Part shown: positions 44,830 through 56,113 of the stretch, piece by piece
Position numbering within the stretch: position 1 is the stretch's first letter
Layout: the number at the start of each line of letters is the position of its first letter
DNA from: DATDAH01 sp963725155
Lineage (GTDB): Bacteria; Actinomycetota; Acidimicrobiia; Acidimicrobiales; DATDAH01
Assembly (NCBI GenBank): GCA_963725155.1
Contig: CAVRXU010000008.1
Coordinates: 806,001 to 870,000, forward strand
Length of the DNA stretch: 64,000 nucleotides
Reading direction: 5' to 3'
Position numbers and translations under genes: made by a program
Notes under the pieces: generated by a model
The model's database searches: none
What the model was told of the DNA's origin: nothing
What the model saw: the letters and a program-made list of their open reading frames with translations, nothing else

Positions 44830-47800
44830 GTGCGACGCAGTTTCTCGACCATCGTGGCCGTGGGGGTTCTCGTCAGTGGTCTGGGGGTGACGACCACCGG
44901 CGCCACGCCAATGGCGCGGCACGCGCTCGTCCAGGAAGAGGACGGCGGCACCAACGACGTCTACGTCGGCCGGCTCGACGCCCGCGACCTCGCGGCCGTG
45001 CGGGCCACCGGGCTCGACATGCACGAGATGGACCTGTCGGCCGCCCCTGACGGCCAGGCCGACGTCGAGGTCATCCTCAGCGACGATCAGGCCGCCGACC
45101 TGGTCGAGCAGGGCGTCGACCTCGAGCTCAAGGAAGTCGACGGCCAGTCGGTCGCCGAGCTGTCCACCCGGGAGGCGGCCGAGGGTTACGAGGTCTTCCG
45201 ACCTTACGGCGGCCCCGGCGGGCTCAAGGAGGAATACGAGCAGCTCGCGGCCGACAACCCCGACATCGTCAAGCTGGTCACGATCGGCCAGACGGTGAAC
45301 GGGCAGGACATCATCGCCATCAAGATCACCCGTCGGGCCAACCACACCCGCGACGGTCGGCGCCCGGCCACGCTGTACTCGTCGGCCCAGCACGCCCGCG
45401 AGTGGATCACGCCCGAGATGAACCGGCGGCTGGCCCACTACATCGTCGACGGCTACGGCAGCGACCCCACCATCACGAACCTGGTCAACCGCACCGAGCT
45501 GTGGTTCGTGCCCGTGGCCAACCCCGACGGTTACGACTTCACGTTCGAGCCCGGTCAGCGACTGTGGCGCAAGAACCTGCGCGACAACGACGGCGACGGG
45601 GTCATCACCGATGCCGACGGCGTCGACCCCAACCGCAACTACGAGACCAAGTGGGGCTACGACAACGAGGGCTCGTCGCCCAACTTCACCAGCGAGACGT
45701 ACCGGGGCGTGGCCCCGGCGTCCGAGCCCGAGACGCAGGCCCTCGACGGCCTGCTCGACCGCGTCGGCTTCGAGTTCCACGTCAACTACCACTCGGCCGC
45801 CGAGCTGCTGCTCTACGGCACCGGGTGGCAGGTGGCGACCCCGACGCCCGACGACGTCATTTACGAGGCGATGGCCGGCGACGACGAGAACTCCGCCATC
45901 CCCACGTACGACCCCGACATCTCGGCCGAGCTCTACACCACCAACGGTGAGACCACCGAGCACGCCCACAGCGAGTACGACACGCTGGCCTTCACGCCCG
46001 AGATGGCGACGTGTGAGACCGCCGCAGAGTCGGTGCCCGACGACGAGTGGGACCCGGCCGACTGCACGAGCGTGTTCATCTTCCCCGACGACGAGGATCT
46101 GGTGCAGGCCGAGTTCGAGAAGAACATCCCGTTCGCCATCGCCACCGCCCAGTCGGCGCTCGACCCCGACGACCCGGTGTCGGTCGTGGACCGCACGACG
46201 GCCGACTTCGTCGTCGACAGCTTCGACGTGTCCTACGGCGACCCGCAGACCGTCGCCGTGACCGCGCGCCGCTCGCAGGTGCGGCGGGTGATGACCTACC
46301 GCATCAACGGCGGTCGGCCCCATGTCACCTCTGTTCGGGAGTGGCACGGCGGTGAGCGGTACGGCGACGACGGCGAGGTGTACTACGGCGAGTTCCGGGG
46401 CCGGGTCAGAGGGGCCGATCCCGGCGACACGGTCGAGGTGCGCTTCTCCGCGCACGACCGGCGGCGCGGCTTCGTGCAGAGCGACCCGTTCACCTACACG
46501 GTCGCGGGCGACAGCGGCGCCGACGTGCTCGTGATCGCCGACGAGGACGTCACCGGCGTGAACCCGACCTATCCGGCGGGCACGACGGGACCGAAGTACC
46601 TCGACGACTACGGCGCCGCGCTCGACGCCAACGGCATCAGCTACGACACGTGGGACGTCGACAGCCAGGGCGTCCCCCACCCGCTCGGCGTCCTCGACCA
46701 CTACGACGCCGTGATCTGGGAGCTGGGCGACAACCGCCTCACCCAGGACCCCGAGGACGAGATCACCGAGACGTACCTGGGCGACTTCGAGGACCTGGCG
46801 GTGGCCGAGAGGGAGCAGTACCTGACGCTCGCCGTCAGGGACTACCTCAACGAGGGCGGCAAGCTGATGGAGTCCGGCGAGACGGCCGGTTACTTCGGCC
46901 AGCTCGGTGGCTCGATCGGTGGCATCTACTACGGGCTCGACGGTGCCCCGGAGGCGGACTGCGTCGTGACCGAGGACTTCTTCAGCGACTGCCTGCTCCT
47001 CGCTGATGACTTCCACCAGTACTACCTGGGCGCCTTCGCCCGCACGACGTTCTCCGAACCGACCGCGGTGGGCGGCACCGGCGATCCGTTGACCGGCGTC
47101 TCGGCGCCGTTGGGCGGCCCGGCCACGGTCGACAACCCGCTCGACGAGGCGGGGGCGTTCGTCCTGACGAGCGACGAGCTGCCGCCTGACCAGTTCCCAC
47201 TGTTCGCCAGCACGGGTTCGAGCACGTATCTCGACGCCACGGGCGTCAACCCGTTCGGGCCCGTGGAGGGCGAGCGCTACGCCGGCGCGCCCCACGAGGA
47301 TTCGTCCTACCAGCGGATCGGACGCACGATCGACCTGTCTGCGGTCACTGCGGCCGAAGCACCGACACTCCAGTTCCAGCTCTCCTACGTCACCGAACTC
47401 GGCTATGACCACGTCATCGTCGAGGCGGCGCCGGCCGGCACCGAGGACTGGACGACACTGCCCGACCTCAACAACGGCACGTCCACCGACGTGCCCGCAG
47501 ACTGCGAGCAGGCCTTCCTCCTCGAGCAGCACCCGTTCCTCACGAACTACCTCACCCTCGGCAACCCGTGTGTCCCGGCCAGCGCCGGGTCGTGGAACTC
47601 GTTCACCGGCGACTCGGGCGGCTGGACGCAAGTGGCGTTCGACCTGTCGGCCTATGCCGAGGGGGCCGTCGACGTGAAGATCAGCTACGTGACCGACGGC
47701 GCGGTGGCCGGCATAGGGGCTTTCGTGGACGACACCCGGGTCACAACGAACGCCGGAGTGCTGGATGCCGACGGCTTCGAGGGGGCGACCAGCCTCTGGA

Positions 47801-47994
47801 CCATCGAGAGCGAGCCCGCAGGCAGCCCGCCGAACACCGGCAACTTCCAGTTCGCCGGGGCCCTCGTCGTGGCGGCCGCATCGGTCACAACCGAGGACTC
47901 GGTGCTGCTCGGCTACGGCATCGAGCAGCTCGCCTCGCCGACAGACCAGGCCGATGTGCTCGGCCGCATCATGGAGCACCTCGACGTCGACTGA
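44830..47994 (+). CDS. Large secreted zinc carboxypeptidase, M14 family
   Basis: 1054 residues. A signal peptide (RRSFSTIVAVGVLVSGLGV, cleaved near ATPMA) is followed by a propeptide-like part (about 40-115). The M14 catalytic domain spans about 125-430: zinc ligands H188 and E191 in QHAREWITPE, H321 in NYHSAAELL, and catalytic E391 in FTPEMAT. Their spacing agrees with carboxypeptidase A (69/72, 196, 270). A beta-rich middle follows. The C-terminal ~250 residues (RTIDLSAVTAAEAPTLQFQLSYVTE, VDDTRV) resemble the immune-inhibitor-A or MAM-like adhesion fold. It probably trims peptides outside the cell for nutrition. The start is a GTG. No sortase motif is seen. Confidence 0.92.
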   Translation: MRRSFSTIVAVGVLVSGLGVTTTGATPMARHALVQEEDGGTNDVYVGRLDARDLAAVRATGLDMHEMDLSAAPDGQADVEVILSDDQAADLVEQGVDLELKEVDGQSVAELSTREAAEGYEVFRPYGGPGGLKEEYEQLAADNPDIVKLVTIGQTVNGQDIIAIKITRRANHTRDGRRPATLYSSAQHAREWITPEMNRRLAHYIVDGYGSDPTITNLVNRTELWFVPVANPDGYDFTFEPGQRLWRKNLRDNDGDGVITDADGVDPNRNYETKWGYDNEGSSPNFTSETYRGVAPASEPETQALDGLLDRVGFEFHVNYHSAAELLLYGTGWQVATPTPDDVIYEAMAGDDENSAIPTYDPDISAELYTTNGETTEHAHSEYDTLAFTPEMATCETAAESVPDDEWDPADCTSVFIFPDDEDLVQAEFEKNIPFAIATAQSALDPDDPVSVVDRTTADFVVDSFDVSYGDPQTVAVTARRSQVRRVMTYRINGGRPHVTSVREWHGGERYGDDGEVYYGEFRGRVRGADPGDTVEVRFSAHDRRRGFVQSDPFTYTVAGDSGADVLVIADEDVTGVNPTYPAGTTGPKYLDDYGAALDANGISYDTWDVDSQGVPHPLGVLDHYDAVIWELGDNRLTQDPEDEITETYLGDFEDLAVAEREQYLTLAVRDYLNEGGKLMESGETAGYFGQLGGSIGGIYYGLDGAPEADCVVTEDFFSDCLLLADDFHQYYLGAFARTTFSEPTAVGGTGDPLTGVSAPLGGPATVDNPLDEAGAFVLTSDELPPDQFPLFASTGSSTYLDATGVNPFGPVEGERYAGAPHEDSSYQRIGRTIDLSAVTAAEAPTLQFQLSYVTELGYDHVIVEAAPAGTEDWTTLPDLNNGTSTDVPADCEQAFLLEQHPFLTNYLTLGNPCVPASAGSWNSFTGDSGGWTQVAFDLSAYAEGAVDVKISYVTDGAVAGIGAFVDDTRVTTNAGVLDADGFEGATSLWTIESEPAGSPPNTGNFQFAGALVVAAASVTTEDSVLLGYGIEQLASPTDQADVLGRIMEHLDVD

Positions 47995-48002
47995 AGGGCG
48001 GC

Positions 48003-48902
48003 TCAGGCGAGCTGGGCCTCGCGGCGCCGCGCTCGCATCGACGGGACCAGGCCGACGGCCAGGCAGAGGACGACGACGGCCCCGTAGCCGACCCAGCGGA
48101 GCGGGCCGACCTCGGCCCACGTGAACAGCTCGCGCAGGTTCGTCAGCATGAGCAGCCCGGCCACGGCCACGCCGAGGCCCCGGGCGGGCAGGAAGCGGAT
48201 GACGTAGGCGGCCAGGGGCGCGGCCAGCACGCCGCCGATGAGCATCGCCAGCACGACGCCGATGTCGAGGCCGGAGCTGCCCAGCTTCGCCAGCAAGGAG
48301 CCAGAGGCGACGACGGCCACGGCGACTTCGGCCGTGTTCACTGAGCCGATGGCGAAGCGGGGCGGCAGGCCCCGGTGGAGCAGGAACGGGGTCACCACGG
48401 GGCCCCAGGTCCCGATCATGCCGTTGGTCACCCCGCCCGCCCCGGCGGCGATGGCCGTGCCCCGGCTGTTCCACTCGGGGATGGGCTCGGATTGGTGGGC
48501 TTCGGCGTCGGCCGAGGCGGTGGCCGCACTCACCGGCTTCAGCCGCCCGAAGCGGACCAGGATCCGGACGGCCACGATCATGAGCAGGGCAGCCAGGATG
48601 GGACGCAGGGCGTCGCCGTCGACGTTGACGAGCACGGTCACTCCGATGAGGGCGCCGACCATGCCGGGCACGGCGAGGCGCAGGACCAGGCTGCGGTCGA
48701 CGTTGCCGAAGCGCCAGTGGGACACGCCTGAGGCCAGCCCGGTGACGACCTTGGCCAGGTTCACCGTGGTCGACGTCGCCGCCGGGGACAGGCCCGAGCC
48801 GAGCAGGATGCTGGAGGCGGTCGGTCCGAAGCCCATGCCGAGGGCACCGTCGACAAGACAAGCCATGAAGCCGGCCAAGCCGACGAGGAGCAGTCGGCCC
48901 AT
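48003..48902 (-). CDS. TauE/SafE-family sulfite/anion exporter
   Basis: 299 residues with about eight membrane segments in two related halves: GLAGFMACLVDGALGMGFGPTAS at the start and SRGTAIAAGAGGVTNGMIGTWGP in the middle. The repeated G-rich signature is typical of TauE/SafE. It is thought to carry sulfite or organosulfonates out of the cell. A central soluble loop (about 125-150) separates the halves. A good promoter lies just upstream of the ATG. It converges on the M14 gene with 8 bp between stops. Confidence 0.92.
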   Translation of the reverse strand: MGRLLLVGLAGFMACLVDGALGMGFGPTASSILLGSGLSPAATSTTVNLAKVVTGLASGVSHWRFGNVDRSLVLRLAVPGMVGALIGVTVLVNVDGDALRPILAALLMIVAVRILVRFGRLKPVSAATASADAEAHQSEPIPEWNSRGTAIAAGAGGVTNGMIGTWGPVVTPFLLHRGLPPRFAIGSVNTAEVAVAVVASGSLLAKLGSSGLDIGVVLAMLIGGVLAAPLAAYVIRFLPARGLGVAVAGLLMLTNLRELFTWAEVGPLRWVGYGAVVVLCLAVGLVPSMRARRREAQLA

Positions 48903-48909
48903 CCCCTAA

Positions 48910-48938
48910 ATCCTACAGGAGAGTCGGTATTGGGACAA
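48910..48938 (-). promoter_or_regulatory. Promoter of the TauE/SafE gene (leaderless)
   Basis: On the minus strand TTGTCC (48938-48933) and TAGGAT (48915-48910) are exactly 17 bp apart. The expected transcription start is about seven bases on, at or next to the ATG (48902), so the message would have no leader. A short dyad TCCT-GT-AGGA overlaps the -10 and could bind a regulator. Confidence 0.55.
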
Positions 48939-48962
48939 TGTGGCTCGGCGGGCGTGAGGTGA

Positions 48963-49835
48963 TCAGCCGTCCCGCACGAGGCGGAAGCCGACGTTGCCCG
49001 CCGTGCTGTCGGGCTCGCTCGACGAGCGGGCGTCCACCCGGTAGCGCCGGCAGTAGCTGGCGTGGCACAGGTACGACCCTCCCCGCATGATCCTCCGCTC
49101 GCCCCCCGCCGGGCCCCGGGGGTGATCGGCGGTGTCCCGCTGGTAGCTGTCGGGGGCGAACCAGTCGGCGCACCACTCCCAGACGTTGCCCGTGACCTCG
49201 TACAGGCCGTGGCCGTTCGGCGGGAAGCTGCGCACCGGGGCCGTGCCCACCCACCCGTCTTCGGCGGTGTTGGTCGACGGGAACTCGCCCTGCCAGACGT
49301 TCATTCGGTGCTCGCCGTCCGGCTCCAGCTCGTCACCCCAGGGGAAGGGCTGTTGGTCCAGGCCGCCGCGGGCGGCGTACTCCCACTCGGCCTCGGTGGG
49401 GAGGCGGGCGCCGCACCATTCGCCGTAGGCGACGGCGTCGCTCCACGAGACATGGACGACGGGGTGGTCGGGGCGATCGTCCACCGACGAGTGCGGGCCC
49501 TCCGGCCGCCGCCAGTCCGCCTCGTAGACCTGACGCCACCAGGGCGCGGCAGCCACGCCCCGGGTGTCGGGGAACGCGTCGGGCAGCAACCCGCCGAACA
49601 CGAAGGACCAGCCGTAGCGCTCGGCGTCGGTCTGCCAGCTGGTGTCCTCGACGAAGGCGGCAAACTCGGCGTTGGTCACCACCGTCGGTGCGATCGTGAT
49701 CGGGCCCACGTCGACATTGCGGACCGGGAGCTCGCCGTCGTCGGGATAGCCGTCGTCCCGCCCGTTTCCCATCCGGAAGGAGGCCTCGGCCAGCTCGACC
49801 CAGTCCGTCCCCGCTGCCTCGCCATCGCCGCTCAT
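48963..49835 (-). CDS. Formylglycine-generating enzyme (sulfatase-modifying factor family)
   Basis: 290 residues from the ATG at 49835 (GAGG upstream; a TTG at 49874 is also open). The FGE-sulfatase fold shows in ASFRMGNGRDDGYPDDGELPV, HVSWSDAVAYGEWCGARLPTEAEWEYAARGG and GNVWEWCADWF. Both copper-binding active-site cysteines, C257 and C262 in RGGSYLCHASYC, are present, matching human FGE C336/C341. It should therefore be a true enzyme that turns a cysteine in type I sulfatases into formylglycine. No sulfatase gene is in the window, so its client lies elsewhere. It follows guaA on the same strand. Confidence 0.93.
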   Translation of the reverse strand: MSGDGEAAGTDWVELAEASFRMGNGRDDGYPDDGELPVRNVDVGPITIAPTVVTNAEFAAFVEDTSWQTDAERYGWSFVFGGLLPDAFPDTRGVAAAPWWRQVYEADWRRPEGPHSSVDDRPDHPVVHVSWSDAVAYGEWCGARLPTEAEWEYAARGGLDQQPFPWGDELEPDGEHRMNVWQGEFPSTNTAEDGWVGTAPVRSFPPNGHGLYEVTGNVWEWCADWFAPDSYQRDTADHPRGPAGGERRIMRGGSYLCHASYCRRYRVDARSSSEPDSTAGNVGFRLVRDG

Positions 49836-49890
49836 CGCCTCAGTGTCGCCCGTGGCCGCTTGTCCGACACTCAAGGACGGTGCTGCCGGG

Positions 49891-51438
<1,548 letters not shown>

Positions 51439-51442
<4 letters not shown>

Positions 51443-52612
51443 TGCCCCATCCCGACGCCCTGGGAGCGCTGCAGGCCCTTGCCCTCGGTCTGCAGGGCCG
51501 GCGCCACCATGACCTCGGCCTTCTGGAACTCCTTGAGCGTCGTCGTAGCCGCAGGTGGCCATCGAGGTGCGCAGGCGCGCCGAAGAGGTTCATGCGGCCG
51601 TCGTTCTCGTGGGCCGGGCCGACCAGGATCTCCTGCAGGGTGCCCCGGGTGGTCGTCTTGACCCGGGCGCCGCGGGGCAGCGTCGGGTGGAAGGTGGCCA
51701 TGCCCCAGTGGTAGCCCCGGCCGGGCGCCTCGTGGGCCGCGGCCAGCGGCGAGCCGATCATGACGGCGTCGGCGCCGCAGACGATGGCCTTGGCGATGTC
51801 GCCACCGGTGCCCATGCCGCCGTCGGCGATGACGTGGACGTAGACGCCGGTCTCGTCGAGGTGGCGCATGCGGGCGGCCCGGGCGTCGGCGATGGCCGTG
51901 GCCTGGGGGACGCCGATGCCGAGGACGCCGCGGGTGGTGCAGGCGTGGCCGGGGCCGACGCCGACGAGGACGCCGGCGGCGCCGGTGCGCATGAGGTGCA
52001 GCGCGGCCTGATAGCTGGCACAGCCGCCGACGATGACCGGGATCGTCGAGCTCGCGGACGAACTGCTTGAGGTTGAGCGGCTCGGCCGTCTTGGACACGT
52101 GCTCGGCCGAGACGACCGTGCCCTGGATGACCAGGAGGTCGAGCTCGGCCTCGAGGACGTAGCGGGGCGAAGGCGGTCGGTGCGCTGCGGCGTGACCGAC
52201 GCGCAGGAGATGACGCCCGCTTCGTTGATCTCACGGATGCGCTGGCCGATGAGCTCGGGCTTGACCGGCTCGCTGGTAGATGTCCTGCATCCGCTGGGTG
52301 GCCTTCTCGGTGTCGAGGTCGGCGATCTCCTCGAGCAGCGACGTCGGGGTCCTCGTAGCGGGTCCAGAGGCCCTCGAGGTTGAGGACGCCGACGCCGCCG
52401 AGACGGCCGATCTCGATGGCCGTGGCCGGGCTGATGACGCCGTCCATGGCCGAGCCCATGAGGGGCAGCTCGAAGCGGAAGGCGTCGATCTCCCAGCGTG
52501 ATGTCGACGTCCTCCGGGTCGCGGGTCCGGCGGCTCGGCACGATGGCGATGTCGTCGAAGCCGTAGGCCCGACGTCCCGACTTGCCCGATGCCCGATCTC
52601 GATCTCTGCCAC
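51439..52612 (-). pseudogene. guaB3: IMP dehydrogenase-related protein, GuaB3 type, frame broken
   Basis: Starts MAEIEIG at a GTG (52612), followed in changing frames by AYGFDDIAIVPSRRTRDPEDVDI, WEIDAFRFELPLMGSAMDG, GGVGVLNLEGLWTRYEDPD, LLEEIADLDTEKATQRM, KPELIGQRIREINEAGVISC, then PVIVGGCASYQAALHLMRTG, VGVGPGHACTTRGVLGIGVP with the catalytic-type cysteine, and IADGGMGTGGDIAKAIVCGA. There is no CBS pair, as in GuaB3. About eight or nine frame changes occur in 1.17 kb. The stop at 51439 abuts guaA. The order guaB3-guaA is standard in actinobacteria. Sequence error is the likelier cause. Confidence 0.88.
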
Positions 52613-52701
52613 GTCAGCTCCCCAGCTCTTGGCGGTGATGGGAAACCTCGGAGTCTAGTGACGCGCGCGACCACGAACGGCGGATGCCCGAAGCCCTCTC
52701 A

Positions 52702-53091
52702 TCAACCGCCGGTGAGCTGGCGGAGGATCTGCTTGGCCAGGGTGGCGTTCATCTGGAAGACCGCCTTCTGGCCGGTGTCCCGAACGTCCTTGACCAGGGT
52801 CCCGCCCGAGAGCTCCTCCACGCGGGCCAGGCCGTCGAGCATGCGCTCCTTGGTCACGTCAGTCGCCCGGTAGCCCATGTCAGTGAGCGACTTCACGATC
52901 TCGTTCTCGGCCACGGGCCGAGGGGCGGCGGCGGCGATGATGCGCAGGGCGTCCTTGTAGAGGCCGGCGCCCTGCTCGATGGCCTCGGCGGCCGAGAGGC
53001 GGTCGGGCTCCTCGACGGTGAGCAACCATTCCTTCACCTGGCGGACGATGTCGCCGTGGTTGTCACCCTCGAAGGTGACGGTGACGGTCAT
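52702..53091 (-). CDS. Protein of unknown function next to PLP decarboxylase
   Basis: 129 residues from the ATG at 53091, starting MTVTVTFEGDNHGDIVRQVKEW. The N-terminal ~35 residues form a short alpha/beta piece. The rest is helical (EAIEQGAGLYKDALRIIAAAAP, SLTDMGYRATDVTKERMLDGL, KAVFQMNATLAKQILRQLTGG) and may be a winged-helix-like domain. No cysteine, signal or membrane segment is seen. It starts 7 bp after the decarboxylase stop, so the two are one transcript. I do not recognise the family. Confidence 0.65.
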   Translation of the reverse strand: MTVTVTFEGDNHGDIVRQVKEWLLTVEEPDRLSAAEAIEQGAGLYKDALRIIAAAAPRPVAENEIVKSLTDMGYRATDVTKERMLDGLARVEELSGGTLVKDVRDTGQKAVFQMNATLAKQILRQLTGG

Positions 53092-53098
53092 ACGTGCT

Positions 53099-54520
53099 TC
53101 ACGGTAGGGCGTCGGCGAGGGCAACGAGGTGATTCCAGAGGGCGCGGACGTGGCGCTCGTCGGTTTGGGTCTGGCCGATCGAGATGCGGATGACCAAGCG
53201 CTCGTCGAGCCGGGTGTGGGTCAGGTACTGCTCACCGGAGGCGTTGACGGCGTCGATCAGGTCCTGAGTGGCGCGGTCACCGGCCACGTGGCGGAAGCAG
53301 ACGAGTCCCAGTCGGGGAGGAGCGGCCAAGGCGAACCGATCGTCAGCCGCGATCCAGCCCACGAGGGCTTCGGCCAGAGCGACGTGGCGCCGCACATGGT
53401 GGGCCAGGCCCTCGGCGCCGTAGTGGCGGATCACGAACCACAGCTTCAAGGCCCGGAACCGGCGCCCGAGTGGCACCTGCCAGTCCCGGTAGTCGATGAC
53501 CGCGCCCGACGTACTGGCCTCGTTGCGCAGGTATTCGGGCAGGATCGAGAGCGCCGCCAACAGCGCACCCCGGTCGGCCACCCAGAAGCAGGTGCAGTCG
53601 AAGTTGGTGAACAGCCACTTGTGGGGGTTGAACGCGTAGCTGTCGGCTCGGTCGAGGCCGTCGTTGACCCAACGGAGCTCCGGACACACCGCGGCCGAGC
53701 CGGCCATGGCCCCGTCCACGTGGAGCCAGACGCCGGTCCCGGCCACCACCCTGGCCACCGCCGGCACCGGATCGACCGCCAGCGACGAGGTCGTCCCCAC
53801 GGTCGCACAGCAGAAGAACGGGACCCGACCCCGATCGAAGTCCTCGGCGATGGCGGCGGCGAGGGCGTCGGGGGCCATGGCGTACTCGTCGTCCACGGGA
53901 ACGATGCGGATCTGCCCCGGGGCCAGCCCGGCCACCCGGGCGCCCTTCTCCAGGCTGGAGTGGGTGTGGGCCGAGGCGTAGGCCACCAGGTCACCGAGGT
54001 CGGTCCCGGCGTCCTGGGCCCGCTGGCGGGCGGCAAGGAGCGCGCAGAGCGTGGCCGAGGACGCGCTGTCTTCGATCACCCCGCCACCCGGGCCGTCGGA
54101 GCGGAAGCGGTCGGGCAGGTCCAGGAGCTCCACCATCCAGTCGAGGACGAGGGTCTCCAGCTCGGTGCAGGCGGGGCTGGTGGCCCACAGCATCCCCTGT
54201 ACGCCGAGGCCGGCCGAGAGCAGTTCCCCCAGGATCGACGGTCCCGAGCTGTTGGCCGGGAAGTAGGCGAACCAGTTGGGCGACTGCCAGTGGGTGATCC
54301 CAGGCAGGATCACGCGTGTCACATCGGCCAGGACGGCCGCGAATGGCTCGGGGTGTGGCGGCGGATGCGCCGGCAGCGCGGCCCGGACCTCCCCGGGAGC
54401 GACGGGCGACCCTACGGGCAGGTCCTCGACGGTCTCCAGGTAGCGGGCGATCCACTCCACGACCTCGGTGCCGTGGCGCCGGAACTCGTCGGGCGTCATG
54501 TGGAACGAGGGCTCGGTCAC
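53099..54520 (-). CDS. PLP-dependent group II amino-acid decarboxylase (aromatic type)
   Basis: 473 residues, the usual size for aromatic-L-amino-acid decarboxylases. MTPDEFRRHGTEVVEWIARYL and HWQSPNWFAYFPANSSGPSIL mark the N-terminal part; ARVAGLAPGQIRIVPVD the middle. The PLP lysine is K301 in AYAFNPHKWLFTNFDC-like FNPHKWLFTNFDC, preceded by the HVDGAMAGSAAV aspartate. It would decarboxylate tryptophan, phenylalanine or DOPA-like substrates to amines. The start GTG at 54520 is weakly supported; the ATG at 54499 is the alternative. It is followed by the unknown gene 52702-53091. Confidence 0.92.
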   Translation of the reverse strand: MTEPSFHMTPDEFRRHGTEVVEWIARYLETVEDLPVGSPVAPGEVRAALPAHPPPHPEPFAAVLADVTRVILPGITHWQSPNWFAYFPANSSGPSILGELLSAGLGVQGMLWATSPACTELETLVLDWMVELLDLPDRFRSDGPGGGVIEDSASSATLCALLAARQRAQDAGTDLGDLVAYASAHTHSSLEKGARVAGLAPGQIRIVPVDDEYAMAPDALAAAIAEDFDRGRVPFFCCATVGTTSSLAVDPVPAVARVVAGTGVWLHVDGAMAGSAAVCPELRWVNDGLDRADSYAFNPHKWLFTNFDCTCFWVADRGALLAALSILPEYLRNEASTSGAVIDYRDWQVPLGRRFRALKLWFVIRHYGAEGLAHHVRRHVALAEALVGWIAADDRFALAAPPRLGLVCFRHVAGDRATQDLIDAVNASGEQYLTHTRLDERLVIRISIGQTQTDERHVRALWNHLVALADALP

Positions 54521-54640
54521 CCTGCCGAGCCTCGCGCGACCGCGGCACGTCGCGTCCCCGATCGTCCCTCCGGAGGGAGGCGGAGGGGCCGATGGTCCTC
54601 CTAGGGTCCACGACGACCCACTGATCGAAGGACGCGCGCC

Positions 54641-56002
54641 ATGTACCGAACCGTCGAGGAACGGCGAGCCGACGGCAGAGCCCGCCGCAAGACGCTCCCC
54701 CGCACCGAGCACGCGGCGTGGAACCCTCCCCATGGCCGTCCGGACCCGGTCGCGCTGGTCGAGGCGGACAACGTCGACCGTCTGCCGTGGCTGGTCCCGA
54801 TCCGTCACGGCCGGATGAGCCCGAGCGCCTTCACCTTCTACCGGGGGACGGCCGGCGTCATGGCCTCGGACCTGGCCGGCACGCCCAACACCGGCCTCCG
54901 GGTCCAGCTCTGCGGCGATGCCCACCTCTCGAACTTCGGTGCGTACACCTCGCCGGACCGCCGGCTGGTGTTCGATGTGAACGACTTCGACGAGACGCTG
55001 CCCGGCCCCTGGGAGTGGGATGTGAAGCGCCTGGCGGCCAGCTTCGTCCTGGCCGCGGCCCACATCGGCCTCAGCCCGGGCGAGCAGTCCCGCATGGCCC
55101 GCCGCTCGGCCGCCGCCTACCGGACGGCGATGCAGGGCTTCGCCGAGGCCGGTGTCCTGGAGACCTGGTACGCCCGCTTCGAGGTGGAGGAGCTGATCGG
55201 CCGGCTTCCTCCGGCGATCCGCGAACGCACCGTGAAGAAGACCCGCTCGGCCCGGGACCGCGACAGCCTCCAAGCCCTGCGCAAGCTGACGATCGAGGTC
55301 GACGGGGAGCACCGCATCCGCAGCGATCCTCCGGTCCTCGTACCGTTGCGGGAGATCACCGACCGCTTCCCGAACTCGGAGGTCGAAACGGCGGTGGCGC
55401 ACGTACTGGACGCGTACCGGAAGTCCCTCGCCCCCAACCGCAAGGTGCTCCTCGACCGCTACCGGCCTGTGGACACCGCGCTGAAGGTGGTGGGGGTCGG
55501 CAGCGTGGGCACCCGTTGCTGGATCACCCTCTTCGAGGGCCGTGACCGAGACGATCCCTTGTTCCTCCAGTTGAAGGAGCCGGGGCGGTCCGCGCTCGAG
55601 GGCTACCTGCCCGCCAGCCGGTACCGGAACCACGGTCGGCGCGTGGTCGAGGGCCAGCAGCTCATGCAGGCCAGCCGGGACATCTTCCTCGGGTGGACCA
55701 CCGGCCCGGAGGGCCGGGCGTACTACGTCCGCCAGCTCCGGGACGGCAAGATCTCCGTCAACGTCGACCGCATGGTCCCGGAGGCGATGAAGCTGTACGC
55801 CGAGCTCTGCGGCGACACGCTGGCCCGGGGCCACGCCCGATCCGGCGACCCCGTCGCCATCGCCGCCTACCTCGGGAACTCCGACACCTTCGACCGGGCG
55901 ATCGCCGAGTTCGCCGAGGCCTACGCCCAACAGGCGGTGGCCGACCACGCCCGGTTCCTCGCCGCGATCGACGACGGCGCGCTGGCTGCCGCGGCGGACT
56001 GA
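54641..56002 (+). CDS. DUF2252 protein (kinase-like fold)
   Basis: 453 residues with the DUF2252 hallmarks: WLVPIRHGRMSPSAFTFYRG (about 48-67), VQLCGDAHLSNFGAY (about 90-104), VFDVNDFDETLPGPWEWDVKRLA (about 110-132), and DIFLGWT late in the protein. GDxHxxN and DxNDFD resemble the catalytic loop and metal-binding aspartate of aminoglycoside-phosphotransferase-type kinases, so a small-molecule kinase is likely, but none has been shown here. A decayed partial copy lies at 56575. Confidence 0.9.
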   Translation: MYRTVEERRADGRARRKTLPRTEHAAWNPPHGRPDPVALVEADNVDRLPWLVPIRHGRMSPSAFTFYRGTAGVMASDLAGTPNTGLRVQLCGDAHLSNFGAYTSPDRRLVFDVNDFDETLPGPWEWDVKRLAASFVLAAAHIGLSPGEQSRMARRSAAAYRTAMQGFAEAGVLETWYARFEVEELIGRLPPAIRERTVKKTRSARDRDSLQALRKLTIEVDGEHRIRSDPPVLVPLREITDRFPNSEVETAVAHVLDAYRKSLAPNRKVLLDRYRPVDTALKVVGVGSVGTRCWITLFEGRDRDDPLFLQLKEPGRSALEGYLPASRYRNHGRRVVEGQQLMQASRDIFLGWTTGPEGRAYYVRQLRDGKISVNVDRMVPEAMKLYAELCGDTLARGHARSGDPVAIAAYLGNSDTFDRAIAEFAEAYAQQAVADHARFLAAIDDGALAAAAD

Positions 56003-56113
56003 ATCGGCCGCATCGGCCCTTCACCCGCCGGGGAGGAGGCGCTTTCCCCCGCATTTCCCTTATGGTCTGGGGCATCGGGCGATAGGGCCCGACCTTACGA
56101 AAGGACCCTGCCA

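Noticed and set aside
44632..48861. 1409-codon open frame on the minus strand across the M14 peptidase
   Set aside because: It mirrors the secreted peptidase with clear zinc ligands and signal peptide; no domain is visible in the antisense product.
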